From Altererythrobacter sp. KTW20L (GTDB lineage Bacteria > Pseudomonadota > Alphaproteobacteria > Sphingomonadales > Sphingomonadaceae): 64,000 bases of DNA. The DNA lies in contig NZ_JAMFLH010000011.1 in NCBI RefSeq assembly GCF_023501975.1, positions 1 to 64,000 of the forward strand, written 5' to 3'. Positions 31,061-42,179 of this stretch are shown here, piece after piece. The position numbers and the translations under genes were made by a program. How positions within the stretch are numbered: the stretch's first letter is position 1; each line of letters opens with the position of its first letter. The notes beneath the pieces are model-generated. The model searched no databases, was not told the DNA's origin, and saw nothing but the letters and a program-made list of their open reading frames with translations.

Positions 31061-33862
31061 TTATTTCTTGCGATTGGTGATGCCCAGCGCATCGGCGACC
31101 AGCGCCTCCTGCTGGGCAAGGTGGCGGGCGGCGAAACCGGTAGCGGGCGAGGCGGCGGCCTCGCGTCCGGCATAGCGCGGGCGCATGCCCTTGTGCCCAG
31201 CGGCGATCAGGGCATCCTCGATCTGGTTATCGACGAAGAACCAGGCGCCGTTGTTCTTCGGCTCCTCCTGGCACCAGACGATCTCTTCCAGATTGGTCAT
31301 GCGCTGCAGGCGCACGGCCAGCGGCTCGCCCGGGAAGGGGTAGAGCTGTTCGAGCCGCACGATGGACGTGTCGCCCAGCTTTTCGGCATCGCGCTTTTCC
31401 ATCAGGTCATAGGCGACCTTGCCGCTGCACAGGACCAGGCGCTTCACCTTGGCATCGGCGATCTCGGTCTTGTCCGACAGGATGCGCATGAAATGGCTGC
31501 CGGTGAAGCGGATGGAATCGCTCTTCGCCAGCGGGTGCCGCAGCAGGCTCTTGGGGGTCATGATTACCAGAGGCTTGCGGAACGGGCGCAGCATCTGGCG
31601 GCGCAGCACGTGGAAGTAGTTCGCCGGGCTGGTGATGTTGCAGACCTGGATATTGTCGTTCGCGCACAGCTGCAGGAACCGTTCGAGCCGGGCGCTGGAG
31701 TGCTCCGGCCCCTGGCCTTCAAAGCCATGCGGCAGCAGCATGACCAGGCCGTTGGCGCGCAGCCACTTGGCCTCGCCGCTGGCGATGAACTGGTCGATGA
31801 TGACCTGCGCGCCGTTGGCGAAATCGCCGAACTGCGCTTCCCACATCACCAGCGTCTTGGGGTCGGCCAGGGCAAAGCCGTATTCAAAGCCAAGCACGCC
31901 GAATTCCGACAGGACGCTGTCGTACACCTCGAATTTGCCGTGGGGCAGGGTGGCGATGGGGATGTATTTGCGCTCGCTGGTCTGGTCCACCCAGATGGCG
32001 TGGCGCTGGCTGAAAGTACCGCGTCCTGAATCCTGGCCCGACAGGCGCACGTTGAAGCCCTCGGACACCAGGCTGCCGAAAGCGAGCGCTTCTGCCGTAG
32101 CCCAGTCGAACCCGGTGCCACTGGCGAACATTTCCTTCTTGGCGTCGAGCACGCGCTGCAGGGTCTTGTGGATCGTGTGGTCCTCGGGGACCGTAGTGAG
32201 CGTGCGGCCGAGGCTTTCGAACAGCTTTGGCGAAACGGCGGTATCGACATTACGCCGCGCGGTTTCGGGGTCGGCCGGCTTGTGCAGCCCGCTCCAGCGT
32301 CCGGCGAACCAGTCCGCCTCGTTGGCCTTGTAGCTCTTGCCGGCTTCGAACTCTTCTTCGAAAATGGCGTTGAATTCGGCGCGCACGCCATCGGCGTGGC
32401 CATCGTCGATCACCTGTTCGGCGGCGAGGCGCGCGGCATAGACTTCGCTCACGCGCGGATGCTGGCGGATGCTTGCATACATCAGCGGCTGGGTGAAGCT
32501 GGGCTCGTCGCCTTCGTTGTGGCCGAAGCGGCGATAGCACCACATGTCGATCACGATATCGCGCTTGAACCGCTGGCGGTATTCGATGGCGAGCTTGCAG
32601 GCGAAGGTCACGGCCTCGGGATCGTCGCCGTTGACGTGGAGGATCGGTGCCTGGACGCCCTTGGCAACATCGCTGGGGTAGGGGGACGATCTGGCGAATT
32701 GCGGGCTAGTCGTAAAACCGATTTGGTTATTGATCACGAAATGCAGGCAGCCGCCGGTGTTGTAGCCACGCACGCCCGACAGGCCGAGGCATTCCCACAC
32801 CACGCCCTGGCCCGCGAAGGCGGCATCGCCGTGGAGCAGGACGGGCAGGACCTTCTCATGCTTGCTCAAATCATCGTGGATCGCCTGCTGCGCGCGGACC
32901 TTGCCCAGCACCACGGGGTTGACCGCTTCGAGGTGGCTGGGGTTGGGAACCAGGCTCATATGCACCTTGATGCCGTCGAATTCGCGGTCGGTGCTGGTCC
33001 CGAGGTGGTACTTCACATCGCCCGAACCACCCACATCCTCCGGGTTGGCGCTGCCACCGGAGAATTCGTGGAAGATCACGCGGTATGGCTTGGCCATGAC
33101 ATTGGCGAGCACGTTCAACCGGCCGCGATGGGCCATGCCATAGACGATCTCGCGCACGCCCAGCGATCCGCCATACTTGATGACCGCTTCCAGCGCCGGG
33201 ATCATGGATTCGCCGCCATCAAGGCCGAAGCGCTTGGTGCCGACATACTTCTTGCCGAGGAACTTCTCGTATTCCTCGCCGCGGATCACGGCTGCCAGGA
33301 TCGCCTTCTTGCCCTCCGGCGTGAAGGTGATGACCTTGTCCTTGCCTTCGATCCGTTCCTGCAGGAAGCGGCGCTCCTCCACATCGGCGATGTGCATGTA
33401 TTCCAGGCCGACATGGCCGCAGTAATTTGCCCGCAGTGTTTCCACCAACTCACGCACGGTGGACCATTCAAAGCCCAGCGTGCCGCCGAGGTAGACCGGC
33501 TTGTCGAGCGCCGCGCCGGTGAATCCGTGGTATTCGGGCGTGAGATCAGCCGGGATGTCCTGCTTGGTCAGGCCCAGCGGATCGAGATTGGCGGCCAGGT
33601 GCCCGCGCACGCGATAGGTGCGCACCAGCATCATCGCCCGGATCGAGGCGTCCGCCGCCTCGGTCACGGCCTTTTCGTCCAGCACCTTGCCGCCCTTGGC
33701 TGCGGCATCGGCCACGGCCAGCTTCATCGCCGTGGGATCCATCGCGCCCGACAGATCGGCCCCGTCGGTCAGCGGCCAGCGTGGATTGGCCCAGCTCGGC
33801 CCGGCCTGTGGTCCATCCTGTCCCTCGATCTCGGGGAGGAATTGCTGTGCTTCGTTACCCAT
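31061..33862 (-). CDS. sucA: 2-oxoglutarate dehydrogenase E1
   Basis: E1 decarboxylates 2-oxoglutarate with thiamine diphosphate and passes succinyl to E2. The 933 residues contain GMAHRGRLNVLANV, the TPP-binding GDAAFAGQGVVWE and HLVVNNQIGFTT-like region, and the C-terminal LLPHGFEGQGPEHSSARLER. It lies 24 bases after sucD and 18 before sucB. Confidence 0.98.
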   Translation of the reverse strand: MGNEAQQFLPEIEGQDGPQAGPSWANPRWPLTDGADLSGAMDPTAMKLAVADAAAKGGKVLDEKAVTEAADASIRAMMLVRTYRVRGHLAANLDPLGLTKQDIPADLTPEYHGFTGAALDKPVYLGGTLGFEWSTVRELVETLRANYCGHVGLEYMHIADVEERRFLQERIEGKDKVITFTPEGKKAILAAVIRGEEYEKFLGKKYVGTKRFGLDGGESMIPALEAVIKYGGSLGVREIVYGMAHRGRLNVLANVMAKPYRVIFHEFSGGSANPEDVGGSGDVKYHLGTSTDREFDGIKVHMSLVPNPSHLEAVNPVVLGKVRAQQAIHDDLSKHEKVLPVLLHGDAAFAGQGVVWECLGLSGVRGYNTGGCLHFVINNQIGFTTSPQFARSSPYPSDVAKGVQAPILHVNGDDPEAVTFACKLAIEYRQRFKRDIVIDMWCYRRFGHNEGDEPSFTQPLMYASIRQHPRVSEVYAARLAAEQVIDDGHADGVRAEFNAIFEEEFEAGKSYKANEADWFAGRWSGLHKPADPETARRNVDTAVSPKLFESLGRTLTTVPEDHTIHKTLQRVLDAKKEMFASGTGFDWATAEALAFGSLVSEGFNVRLSGQDSGRGTFSQRHAIWVDQTSERKYIPIATLPHGKFEVYDSVLSEFGVLGFEYGFALADPKTLVMWEAQFGDFANGAQVIIDQFIASGEAKWLRANGLVMLLPHGFEGQGPEHSSARLERFLQLCANDNIQVCNITSPANYFHVLRRQMLRPFRKPLVIMTPKSLLRHPLAKSDSIRFTGSHFMRILSDKTEIADAKVKRLVLCSGKVAYDLMEKRDAEKLGDTSIVRLEQLYPFPGEPLAVRLQRMTNLEEIVWCQEEPKNNGAWFFVDNQIEDALIAAGHKGMRPRYAGREAAASPATGFAARHLAQQEALVADALGITNRKK

Positions 33863-33886
33863 GGCGATAAATCCCAGTGAAGCGGT

Positions 33887-34777
33887 TTACGCCAGCTCTT
33901 TGAGCAGAGCGTCGAGCGTGGTGCCGAGTTCCGAGGGCGAGGCGGCAACGCGGATGCCGGCCTTCTCCATCGCGGCGATCTTGTCTTCCGCGCCGCCCGA
34001 TCCGCCCGAAACGATGGCGCCAGCGTGGCCCATGCGGCGGCCGGGAGGGGCGGTGAGACCGGCGATGAAGCCAACCATCGGCTTGGCGCGGCCCTTCTTG
34101 GCCTGATGCGCGATGAATTCGGCGGCCTCTTCCTCGGCGCTGCCGCCGATTTCGCCGATCATGATGATCGACTTGGTTTCGTCGTCAGACAGGAACAGGT
34201 CCAGCACGTCGATGAAGTTGGTGCCGTTGACCGGATCGCCGCCGATGCCGACTGCCGTGGTCTGGCCGAGGCCCGCGCGGGTGGTCTGGTGTACGGCTTC
34301 ATAGGTCAGCGTGCCCGAACGCGAGACCACGCCCACGGTGCCCTTGGAGAAGATGGAGCCGGGCATGATGCCGATCTTGCATTCGTTCGGCGTCAGCACG
34401 CCGGGGCAGTTGGGGCCGATCAGGCGGCTTTTGCTGCCCGACAGCGCGCGCTTCACGGAGACCATGTCGAGCACCGGAATGCCCTCGGTGATGGCCACGA
34501 TCAGCTCGATCTCGGCATCGATCGCTTCGAGGATCGAGTCCGCCGCGAAGGGCGGGGGGACATAGATCACCGAAGCGGTGGCGCCGGTGGCGTGCTTGGC
34601 CTCGGCCACGGTGTTGAACACCGGCAGCCCGATGTGGTTGGAACCGCCCTTGCCGGGGGTCACGCCCGCCACCATCTGCGTGCCATAGGCAAGCGCCTGC
34701 TCGGTATGGAAAGTGCCGGTTTCACCGGTCATGCCTTGCGTGATGACCTTGGTGTTCTTGTTTACGAGGATGCTCAT
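33887..34777 (-). CDS. sucD: Succinyl-CoA ligase alpha subunit
   Basis: The alpha subunit binds CoA and carries the phosphohistidine of succinyl-CoA synthetase. The 296 residues include [18 protein letters not shown] and the phosphorylated histidine in [10 protein letters not shown]. Its partner sucC is not upstream, where most alphaproteobacteria have it; instead a small membrane protein gene overlaps the sucD start by four bases. The beta subunit must be elsewhere in the genome. Confidence 0.98.
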   Translation of the reverse strand: MSILVNKNTKVITQGMTGETGTFHTEQALAYGTQMVAGVTPGKGGSNHIGLPVFNTVAEAKHATGATASVIYVPPPFAADSILEAIDAEIELIVAITEGIPVLDMVSVKRALSGSKSRLIGPNCPGVLTPNECKIGIMPGSIFSKGTVGVVSRSGTLTYEAVHQTTRAGLGQTTAVGIGGDPVNGTNFIDVLDLFLSDDETKSIIMIGEIGGSAEEEAAEFIAHQAKKGRAKPMVGFIAGLTAPPGRRMGHAGAIVSGGSGGAEDKIAAMEKAGIRVAASPSELGTTLDALLKELA

Positions 34778-35058
34778 GAAAACTCCGACGAATTTAGTGA
34801 CGCTTTCCGGCGGTCAATGGACCGAGAAATGACGAAATAGAGAGCGATTAGGCAACCAAACCAAAACGGCAGGAAGGCAAAAATAGCAAAGCCATGAGGA
34901 CCCGCCACGGCGTCAAACTGCATTGCTATTAACGGAAGGGCAAAACTTGCTGCGAGTATCGCGGAGGCAGATCGGATCGAAGCAAAGCGCAGTGCTGTTA
35001 ATGCCGGGAGGGCACCAAGCAGAACCGCAAGTGCAGCAAAGATGACTGCCGCGAACAT
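34774..35058 (-). CDS. Small membrane protein inserted between mdh and sucD
   Basis: A 94-residue protein with about three hydrophobic segments ([35 protein letters not shown] and [20 protein letters not shown]) and a basic C-terminal tail. Its ATG directly abuts the mdh stop and its stop overlaps the sucD start, so it is co-translated. Base composition is visibly richer in A and T than the genes on both sides. No family is recognised. It occupies the place of sucC. Confidence 0.75.
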   Translation of the reverse strand: MFAAVIFAALAVLLGALPALTALRFASIRSASAILAASFALPLIAMQFDAVAGPHGFAIFAFLPFWFGCLIALYFVISRSIDRRKASLNSSEFS

Positions 35059-36174
<1,116 letters not shown>

Positions 36175-36214
36175 TTAAATATGATAACAGTTCGCAGTAG
36201 CTATAATGCAACGT

Positions 36215-38074
36215 TTATCCCGCTCGCAGAACCCGCGCCGCCATGCAACGCTCCTCTTCCAGCAGCCGCAACGCCAGATGTTCGGGCACGGCGCGGCTGA
36301 AGTGGAAGCCCTGGCCCAGCGTGCAACCGGCACGGCGAACGGCCTCGACCTGTTCTGATGTCTCCAGCCCTTCGGCCACAATCTCCATGCCCAGCGTATT
36401 GCCCATCTCGGCCACGGCCCGGATGATCGCTTCGGTCCGCAGGCCGGTTGCCGGGCCGGACACGAAGCTGCGATCGACCTTGATCGTGCTGAACGGATAC
36501 TTGTTGATGTAATGCAGCGAGGAATAGCCCGTTCCGAAATCGTCGAGAGCAAAGGTCACACCTTCCGCCGCAAGCTGTTCCATGAACACGGTGGTTTCGT
36601 GCTTGTCCTCCACGAACAGGCTCTCGGTGACTTCCAGTTCGAGCCGGCGAGGGTCGAGCTGGGCTTCCTTCAGCGCTGCCAGCACGCCCAGGGCAGCGCC
36701 CGGGGCGCTGATCTGCGCGGGGCTGAGGTTGACCGCCAGCTTCATGTCTTCGGGCCAGCTGGCGCAGGCGCGGGCGGCGGTGCGGGTGATCCAGTTGCCC
36801 AGCGTGATGATGAGGCCGGTCTCCTCGGCCACGGGGATGAATTCGTCGGGCAGCAGCTCGCCCTTGTCCGGATGGAACCAGCGTACCAGCGCCTCGAACC
36901 CGCGGATGCGTCCGGTGGACAGGTCCATGATCGGCTGGAAATAGATCGACAGTTCATCGCGCAGGATGGCGCCGCGTAGTTCGGCCTCGATCTCCTTGCG
37001 GCGGGCGAGGTCGCGGGTCATCGACGGGGCGAAGAAGCGGGCCTGGTGCCGCCCGGCAACCTTGGCATGGTAAAGCGCGAGGCCGGCGTTCTGCATCAGC
37101 TGGTCGAGGTCTGGCGTGCCGGGACACAGCGTGGCGATGCCGATGGATGCTCCGCTTTCGATCCGGTGGCCGTCCACCCGCATGGGCAGGGCCATGTCGG
37201 CACAGAGCAGCCCGGCCAGCTGTTCGATCGCCTTGCGCGAGGTCATGGGGGCCAGCAGCAGGAATTCGTCGCTGCCAAAGCGCGCGCAGATGGAACCTTC
37301 GGGCATGCGCGCTCGCAGACGTGTGGCGATCTCGCACAGCACGCGGTCACCCGTGTGGTGGCCGTACATGTCGTTCACTTCCTTGAAGCGGCGGACATCG
37401 AGCCAGAACAGCGCCATCTGTGACCTGGCGCCAACGCAGGCCAGTACGGCGGGCGCTGCCGCCTCGAAACCAGTGCGGTTGTATAGGCCGGTGACCGGAT
37501 CGGTCCGCGCCTGTTCGCGCATTTGCTGGCCCAGCGAAGCGCTCTCTCCCGCCGCGCGCACCTGGCGCATGAGGCTGGAGAACACGTTGAAGGTCACATA
37601 GGTCAGGCCCGATGCGAGCGCGGGCAGGATCAGGCCCAGCACGACCAGCGGCATGGTGCCCACGGTAAAGCAGGCGAGGGAAATCGGCAGGAAGGTCAGG
37701 ACCATCTGCCCCACCGCGATCAGCGGGCGGCCGGCGTTGCCCATCGCGATCCCCGCGCCCAGCGTCATGGCATAGCCGACCAGCAGGATCTGCAGGTGTT
37801 GTTCCACATCGTGCAGGATCGCCGTGGCCGCTGCCAGGCCGATGATGGCGGCATAGGCCAGCGCGCCGAACGGATAGATGCGGCGCATCGTGCGGCCCAG
37901 TGCATTGTCGCACTCGCTGGCCAGATAGGCCATGACCACGCGAGCGGCGGCCACGATTACCAGCGTCAGTGCAATCCACCGCAGGGCGGGGACTGCAGTG
38001 ATGGCAAGGGTGGTGCTGCCCGCCGCCATGCCGCAGGCGGCACTGGTGAACAGGCCGATGGGCCGCGTGTGCAT
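36215..38074 (-). CDS. Membrane GGDEF/EAL cyclic-di-GMP protein
   Basis: From the N-terminus: five or six transmembrane helices (residues 1-170), a GGDEF domain (about 195-355) and an EAL domain (about 370-605). The GGDEF signature reads RFGSDEF, with Ser in place of the second Gly, and no clear RxxD inhibitory site. The EAL domain keeps FEALVRW, NLSPAQI, EVTESLF, DDFGTGYSSLH, KVDRSFV and AEGLET, so it is predicted to be an active cyclic-di-GMP phosphodiesterase with a doubtful cyclase. The ATG at 38074 lacks a ribosome binding site. A good AGGAGG lies upstream at 38169-38174, leading to an ATC codon at 38158, so the true protein may be 28 residues longer. Confidence 0.92.
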   Translation of the reverse strand: MHTRPIGLFTSAACGMAAGSTTLAITAVPALRWIALTLVIVAAARVVMAYLASECDNALGRTMRRIYPFGALAYAAIIGLAAATAILHDVEQHLQILLVGYAMTLGAGIAMGNAGRPLIAVGQMVLTFLPISLACFTVGTMPLVVLGLILPALASGLTYVTFNVFSSLMRQVRAAGESASLGQQMREQARTDPVTGLYNRTGFEAAAPAVLACVGARSQMALFWLDVRRFKEVNDMYGHHTGDRVLCEIATRLRARMPEGSICARFGSDEFLLLAPMTSRKAIEQLAGLLCADMALPMRVDGHRIESGASIGIATLCPGTPDLDQLMQNAGLALYHAKVAGRHQARFFAPSMTRDLARRKEIEAELRGAILRDELSIYFQPIMDLSTGRIRGFEALVRWFHPDKGELLPDEFIPVAEETGLIITLGNWITRTAARACASWPEDMKLAVNLSPAQISAPGAALGVLAALKEAQLDPRRLELEVTESLFVEDKHETTVFMEQLAAEGVTFALDDFGTGYSSLHYINKYPFSTIKVDRSFVSGPATGLRTEAIIRAVAEMGNTLGMEIVAEGLETSEQVEAVRRAGCTLGQGFHFSRAVPEHLALRLLEEERCMAARVLRAG

Positions 38075-38260
38075 CTTGCGCGCAAGTTCGGCGCGGAGCC
38101 GCGCGTCGTGGTTCTCGAAGCCGAATGCACCGGCCAGCAGGTTTTCCAGGCTTGCGATGGGAACAGCTCCTCCTGGGGCCGATCTTGGAGCCGGAAGGTC
38201 ACCTTTTGGTTAACTCCGGGCTTACCCTGAAATACCTAGGAAAAGGCTGCGATTGCGCCC

Positions 38261-38560
38261 TCAGATCGCCCGGCGGTCAAGCTCGCGCGCCATGCGGCGG
38301 TCGAGCGCGCGGCAGATTTCCAGCCACCAGGCAAAGCCCTGTTCGTCCCCAGCCAGCCGCGCGGCCACGGCCTGGGCGCCGGCGTGGCGAGCGGCGGCAA
38401 GGCCGTGGCGGGCGAAATGGCGCAGTGCGGCGTGCAGCGTGGCATCGCCCGGGCCGCTGTCGCTGTTGTCGTTGGCCGGAAACAGGCAGGCGGCACGCGC
38501 GGCGGGATCGTCCATGTGGTTGCGGATGGCGTGCCGGGGCGCGGCAAAGCGGATGGACAT
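38261..38560 (-). CDS. Small hypothetical protein
   Basis: A 99-residue frame starting MSIRFAAPRHAIRNHM. The C-terminal half is Ala/Arg-rich and predicted helical (ALRHFARHGLAAARHAG, WWLEICRALDRRMARELD). It resembles short sphingomonad proteins of unknown function in which a helical bundle ends with a W-EIxRxLD-like pattern, but I cannot name a family. No signal peptide. Codon use fits the genome. Confidence 0.6.
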   Translation of the reverse strand: MSIRFAAPRHAIRNHMDDPAARAACLFPANDNSDSGPGDATLHAALRHFARHGLAAARHAGAQAVAARLAGDEQGFAWWLEICRALDRRMARELDRRAI

Positions 38561-38670
38561 GGGGGCGGGTTCCTGCTCGTTGGCGGGCGTCCGTTGCCCG
38601 CAGGCCGCTTCTAGGCGCGCGCCGCCTAAGCCTTGGTTCGGCAAGATGGTTTCCGGATTCTTGCGCCGCG

Positions 38671-39774
38671 TTAAGGCTGTTGCAGCCACTGCCCGCTGCG
38701 TGCGTGCTGTTCGAGGACCTGGCCGGATTGCGGACGGATGACCTGCTGCGCAGGTTGCACAGGGGCAGGTTCCGTCACAGCTACCTGCATAGCCTGGGCG
38801 GCCGGGCTGTAAGTCGCATGCTGGTAGGATGCGGCAAGCGGCGCTTCTGCCCTGGCCACGGGCTCTACAGCGGCGCTGGCATAGTGCCGCACCGGCCCGC
38901 TCTCGTTCCCGGCATAGACCGCACTGAACGCACCCGGCCCGCCGCCCGCGCCATTTCCGCGGTAGAACCGGTGGAGCCCGATCGTGGCGACCGTCTTCAG
39001 GCTGGGCGCCCAGTAGGGATAGATGTCGGTCGTATGGTAATGGGTGGCAAGACCAACTCCATCATGGACATAGCCGCCCAGCGCTGCCCGCGCGACCACA
39101 TGCGCCCGCGCCATGGCCGAGGCCTGCGGCTTGCGGTTCAATGATCCGTCGCAGGTAAAGCTGAACTGGCAGCCGGTCGTCCGCTCCGCCCCCTGGAACA
39201 CCACGCCGCAGACGCTGGCCGGCCACGAGGGATGGCGCACGCGGTTCATCACCACCTGGGCCACGGCGCGCTGGCCATCGAGGCTTTCGCTCGCCGCTTC
39301 GTAATAGACCGCCATGGCCAGGCACTCCTGCGCCCGCGCGCGGTCGGCATAGCCGAGGAGCGCAGCGAATGGGCGCGCCGAAGGGCCGGGGTCGGCGAGA
39401 GCGGCGGGCAGGACAGCCGGTTCGGCGACAACTGCGGCGTTGTCGGCTTGGGCAACAGGAGTTGGCACCCAGGGGATCGTATCGGGCAGGACGAAACGGA
39501 TCACCTGCGGCTCTGCCTGCTGGATCGGCGGGGCGGCCATGGCGGGCACGGCGATCGCGGCGGCGAGGACGCCCACGCGCTTGAACACGATCCGGCGGCG
39601 GGTGCGGCTGGTCAGCCCCTGGGCGCGGCCGACGCGGGTCATCCGGGCGGAAAAGTCCCGCGCGGGTTCATCATCCCGGTCATTAATCAGGCGCAGATAG
39701 TCGGACAGGTGCTGTGTTCCTTGGCTCGCGAAAATCGCGCCCCGGCGCGTAGCCAGCCACGCCGCCCGCCGCAC
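38671..39774 (-). CDS. SleB-type cell wall hydrolase
   Basis: The central domain (CLAMAVYYEAASESLDGQRAVAQVVMNRV and later ATHYHTTDIYPYW) is the SleB/CwlJ hydrolase family, which cleaves peptidoglycan; the glutamate in YYEA is the expected catalytic residue. A hydrophobic export segment (VFKRVGVLAAAIAVPAMA) precedes it. The C-terminus is Gln/Pro/Ala-rich. The GTG at 39774 keeps a conserved-looking cytosolic segment (RRGAIFASQGTQHLSDYL); ATG at 39642, just before the export segment, is the alternative. Confidence 0.88.
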   Translation of the reverse strand: MRRAAWLATRRGAIFASQGTQHLSDYLRLINDRDDEPARDFSARMTRVGRAQGLTSRTRRRIVFKRVGVLAAAIAVPAMAAPPIQQAEPQVIRFVLPDTIPWVPTPVAQADNAAVVAEPAVLPAALADPGPSARPFAALLGYADRARAQECLAMAVYYEAASESLDGQRAVAQVVMNRVRHPSWPASVCGVVFQGAERTTGCQFSFTCDGSLNRKPQASAMARAHVVARAALGGYVHDGVGLATHYHTTDIYPYWAPSLKTVATIGLHRFYRGNGAGGGPGAFSAVYAGNESGPVRHYASAAVEPVARAEAPLAASYQHATYSPAAQAMQVAVTEPAPVQPAQQVIRPQSGQVLEQHARSGQWLQQP

Positions 39775-39879
39775 CTGCCGTGAATGGGGCGTTCCGGAAC
39801 GGGACGGATAGGAGCAAGGTCTTAAGCAGCGGTCGCGGGCAGGGGAGGCGGCGCAATTCGCGCCGCCTCCCACCCGGTT

Positions 39880-42048
39880 TTACATCAGTCCGCGCGCTTC
39901 CAGCATCGGTTCCACCCGCACGTCGCGGCCGGTGAAATCGCGGTACATCTGTTCGTAGGGCCTGGAATGGCCCAGGCCGAGGAAGGTCGAGCGGATGCGA
40001 TCGCCCATGGCGCGGGTCATGCCGCCGTTGTCCTCCACCCAGCTATAGGCATCGTGGTGGAGCGCCTCGGTCCACAGATAGGCGTAATAGCCTGCGTCAT
40101 AACCGTGGCTGAAGATGTGCCGGAAATAGGGCGTGCGATAGCGCGGCGGAACGAGATCGGCGTTAAGGCCAAGGCGATCCAATGCTTCGGCCTCGAATGC
40201 CATCACGTCGTCCGGAACCTCGCCCGGAGCGAGCGCGTGCCATTCCATGTCGAGCAGTGCGGCGGTGACCGTTTCGCCCATGGCATAGCCCTGGCCGTAC
40301 TTGCCCGCCCGGTCGATCGCTTCCAGCATTTCTGCCGGGATGGTCTCGCCGGTCTGCCAGTGACGGGCATAGTTGTTCAGCACGGCAGGCACTGTGGCGA
40401 AGTTCTCGTGGAACTGGCTGGGGAATTCGACCCAGTCGCGCGTGGTGTTGGTGCCGGACAGGCTGGGATAGTGCTGGTCGGCGAACATGCCGTGCAGCGC
40501 GTGGCCGAATTCGTGGAACATCGTGATCACATCGTCGAAACCGGCGAGCGCGGGCTCGCCTGCGGCCGGCGGAGCGATGTTCTGGGTGTTGGTGACGACC
40601 GGGATGTCGCCGAGCAGGTGGCTCTGTTCGACAAAGTTGCTCATCCACGCGCCGCCCTGCTTGGTGTCGCGCTGGAACGGATCGAAGTAGAACAGGGCCA
40701 GCTCGCTGCCATCGGCATCGAACACGGTGTAGACGGTGACATCGGGGTGATAGACCGGGATGTCGTCACGCTTCTCGAACCGCAGGCCATAGAGCTGTTC
40801 GGCCATATGGAACACGCCGTCTTCCAGCACGCGGGTCACTTCGAAATACTGCTTAATGGCGTTCTCATCGAGCGAATAGCGTTCCTGCCGGATCTTCTCG
40901 GCATAGAGCGGCCAGTCCCACGGCTGGACGGTGAAATTGTGCCCGTCCTGCGCGATCCGCTGGTTGATTTCCTCGGCCTCGCGCTCCTGCGTGGCGGCAA
41001 GGGCGGGGACCATCTGGCGCATGAAGGTAAGTGCCGTGGCGGGATCGCCCGCCATGCGATCATACATCTGCCAGGTGGCATAGGTCGGCTCGCCGAACAG
41101 TTCGGCCTTGCGGGTGCGCAGTTCGACAACTTCGCGCACGATGGCGCGGGTGTCGTTCGCGCCGCCTGACGAAGTGCGGTCGGTGCTCGCCTTGTAGAGT
41201 TGCTCGCGCACATCGCGGTTTTCCAGCCGGGCGAGGGCCGGTTGCTGGGTGGTGTTCTGCAGCGCCAGCATGAACTTGCCCGGATGGCCGCGCTCGGCCG
41301 CCAGGGCAGCCGCGGCGGAAATCTCGCCGTCGGTGAGCCCGGCCAGCTCCGCGCGGCTATCCACCAGCACTGCGGCGGCATTGGTCGCAGCGGTCAGCTT
41401 CTGGCTGAAAAGTGTCTCCAGCTCCGAAATGCGGCTGTTGATACCCCGCAGTTCCTCCTGCGCCGCCGGATCGAGCAGCGCGCCATTGTGGACGAAGCGG
41501 GCGTAAGTGGCTTCCAGCAGCATCGCGTCTTCTGCCGTCATGGCCCCCGAGGCGCTTTGGGCGGCGCGGTTGTCATAGACCGCCTTCACGCGGGCAAAGA
41601 GCTGCGGGTTCAGGTAGATCGCGTCCTGCATCGCGGCGATCTGCGGCGAGATCGCGCTGTCGGTGGCATTCAGCACATCGTTGAAGTTGGCGCTCGTCTT
41701 CTGGCTGAACGGGGCATAGGCGCGATCGAACATGCGGCCGGTCCGCTCCATCGCCACCAGGGTGTTGGCGAAGGTGGGCGCGTCGGGATTGCGTTCGATA
41801 CGCTCGATTTCGGCCAGCTTAATGGCGATGCCCTGTTCCAGCGCGGGCAGGTAATCCTCGTCGCGGATGAGGTCGAAATCAGGCGCCTGGAACGGCAGGG
41901 TGGAGGCTTGCGCAAAAACGCCGGTCGCTTGGGGGATCGGCGGGAGGGCTTCGGCAATGGCAGCAGAACTCATCGGGGCATTTTCCATGGTGGTGCAGGC
42001 GGCAAGCAGCGACAGCGCGGCAACCCCTGCGAACAGGCGGATTTCCAT
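39880..42048 (-). CDS. dcp: M3-family zinc peptidase lipoprotein (Dcp-like)
   Basis: Peptidyl-dipeptidases of the M3 family remove dipeptides from oligopeptides in the periplasm. The 722 residues carry the zinc motif HEFGHALHG near residue 515 and, after it, the third-ligand glutamate region. The N-terminus has a lipobox (LSLLAAC), so it is membrane-anchored. The Y/H region HGYDAGYYAYLWTE near the C-terminus is typical. It is not clearly co-transcribed with its neighbours. Confidence 0.95.
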   Translation of the reverse strand: MEIRLFAGVAALSLLAACTTMENAPMSSAAIAEALPPIPQATGVFAQASTLPFQAPDFDLIRDEDYLPALEQGIAIKLAEIERIERNPDAPTFANTLVAMERTGRMFDRAYAPFSQKTSANFNDVLNATDSAISPQIAAMQDAIYLNPQLFARVKAVYDNRAAQSASGAMTAEDAMLLEATYARFVHNGALLDPAAQEELRGINSRISELETLFSQKLTAATNAAAVLVDSRAELAGLTDGEISAAAALAAERGHPGKFMLALQNTTQQPALARLENRDVREQLYKASTDRTSSGGANDTRAIVREVVELRTRKAELFGEPTYATWQMYDRMAGDPATALTFMRQMVPALAATQEREAEEINQRIAQDGHNFTVQPWDWPLYAEKIRQERYSLDENAIKQYFEVTRVLEDGVFHMAEQLYGLRFEKRDDIPVYHPDVTVYTVFDADGSELALFYFDPFQRDTKQGGAWMSNFVEQSHLLGDIPVVTNTQNIAPPAAGEPALAGFDDVITMFHEFGHALHGMFADQHYPSLSGTNTTRDWVEFPSQFHENFATVPAVLNNYARHWQTGETIPAEMLEAIDRAGKYGQGYAMGETVTAALLDMEWHALAPGEVPDDVMAFEAEALDRLGLNADLVPPRYRTPYFRHIFSHGYDAGYYAYLWTEALHHDAYSWVEDNGGMTRAMGDRIRSTFLGLGHSRPYEQMYRDFTGRDVRVEPMLEARGLM

Positions 42049-42179
42049 ATTTTCTCCGAAATGGCGAGTCTCGCCCTGAGGACTCAGCGAGGTTTCAGGC
42101 GAAACTTGATTCGCGAGCCACTAGGAAAACCGGCCTGTCGCGGCAATGAACAGGACGCTTCAATCCAGCAGTTTTGCGT

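Noticed and set aside
28131-32029. Large + strand open frames (588 and 747 residues) over lpd, sucB and sucA
   Set aside because: They mirror the codons of verified - strand genes and have His/Asp/Gln-rich compositions typical of reverse-strand artefacts.
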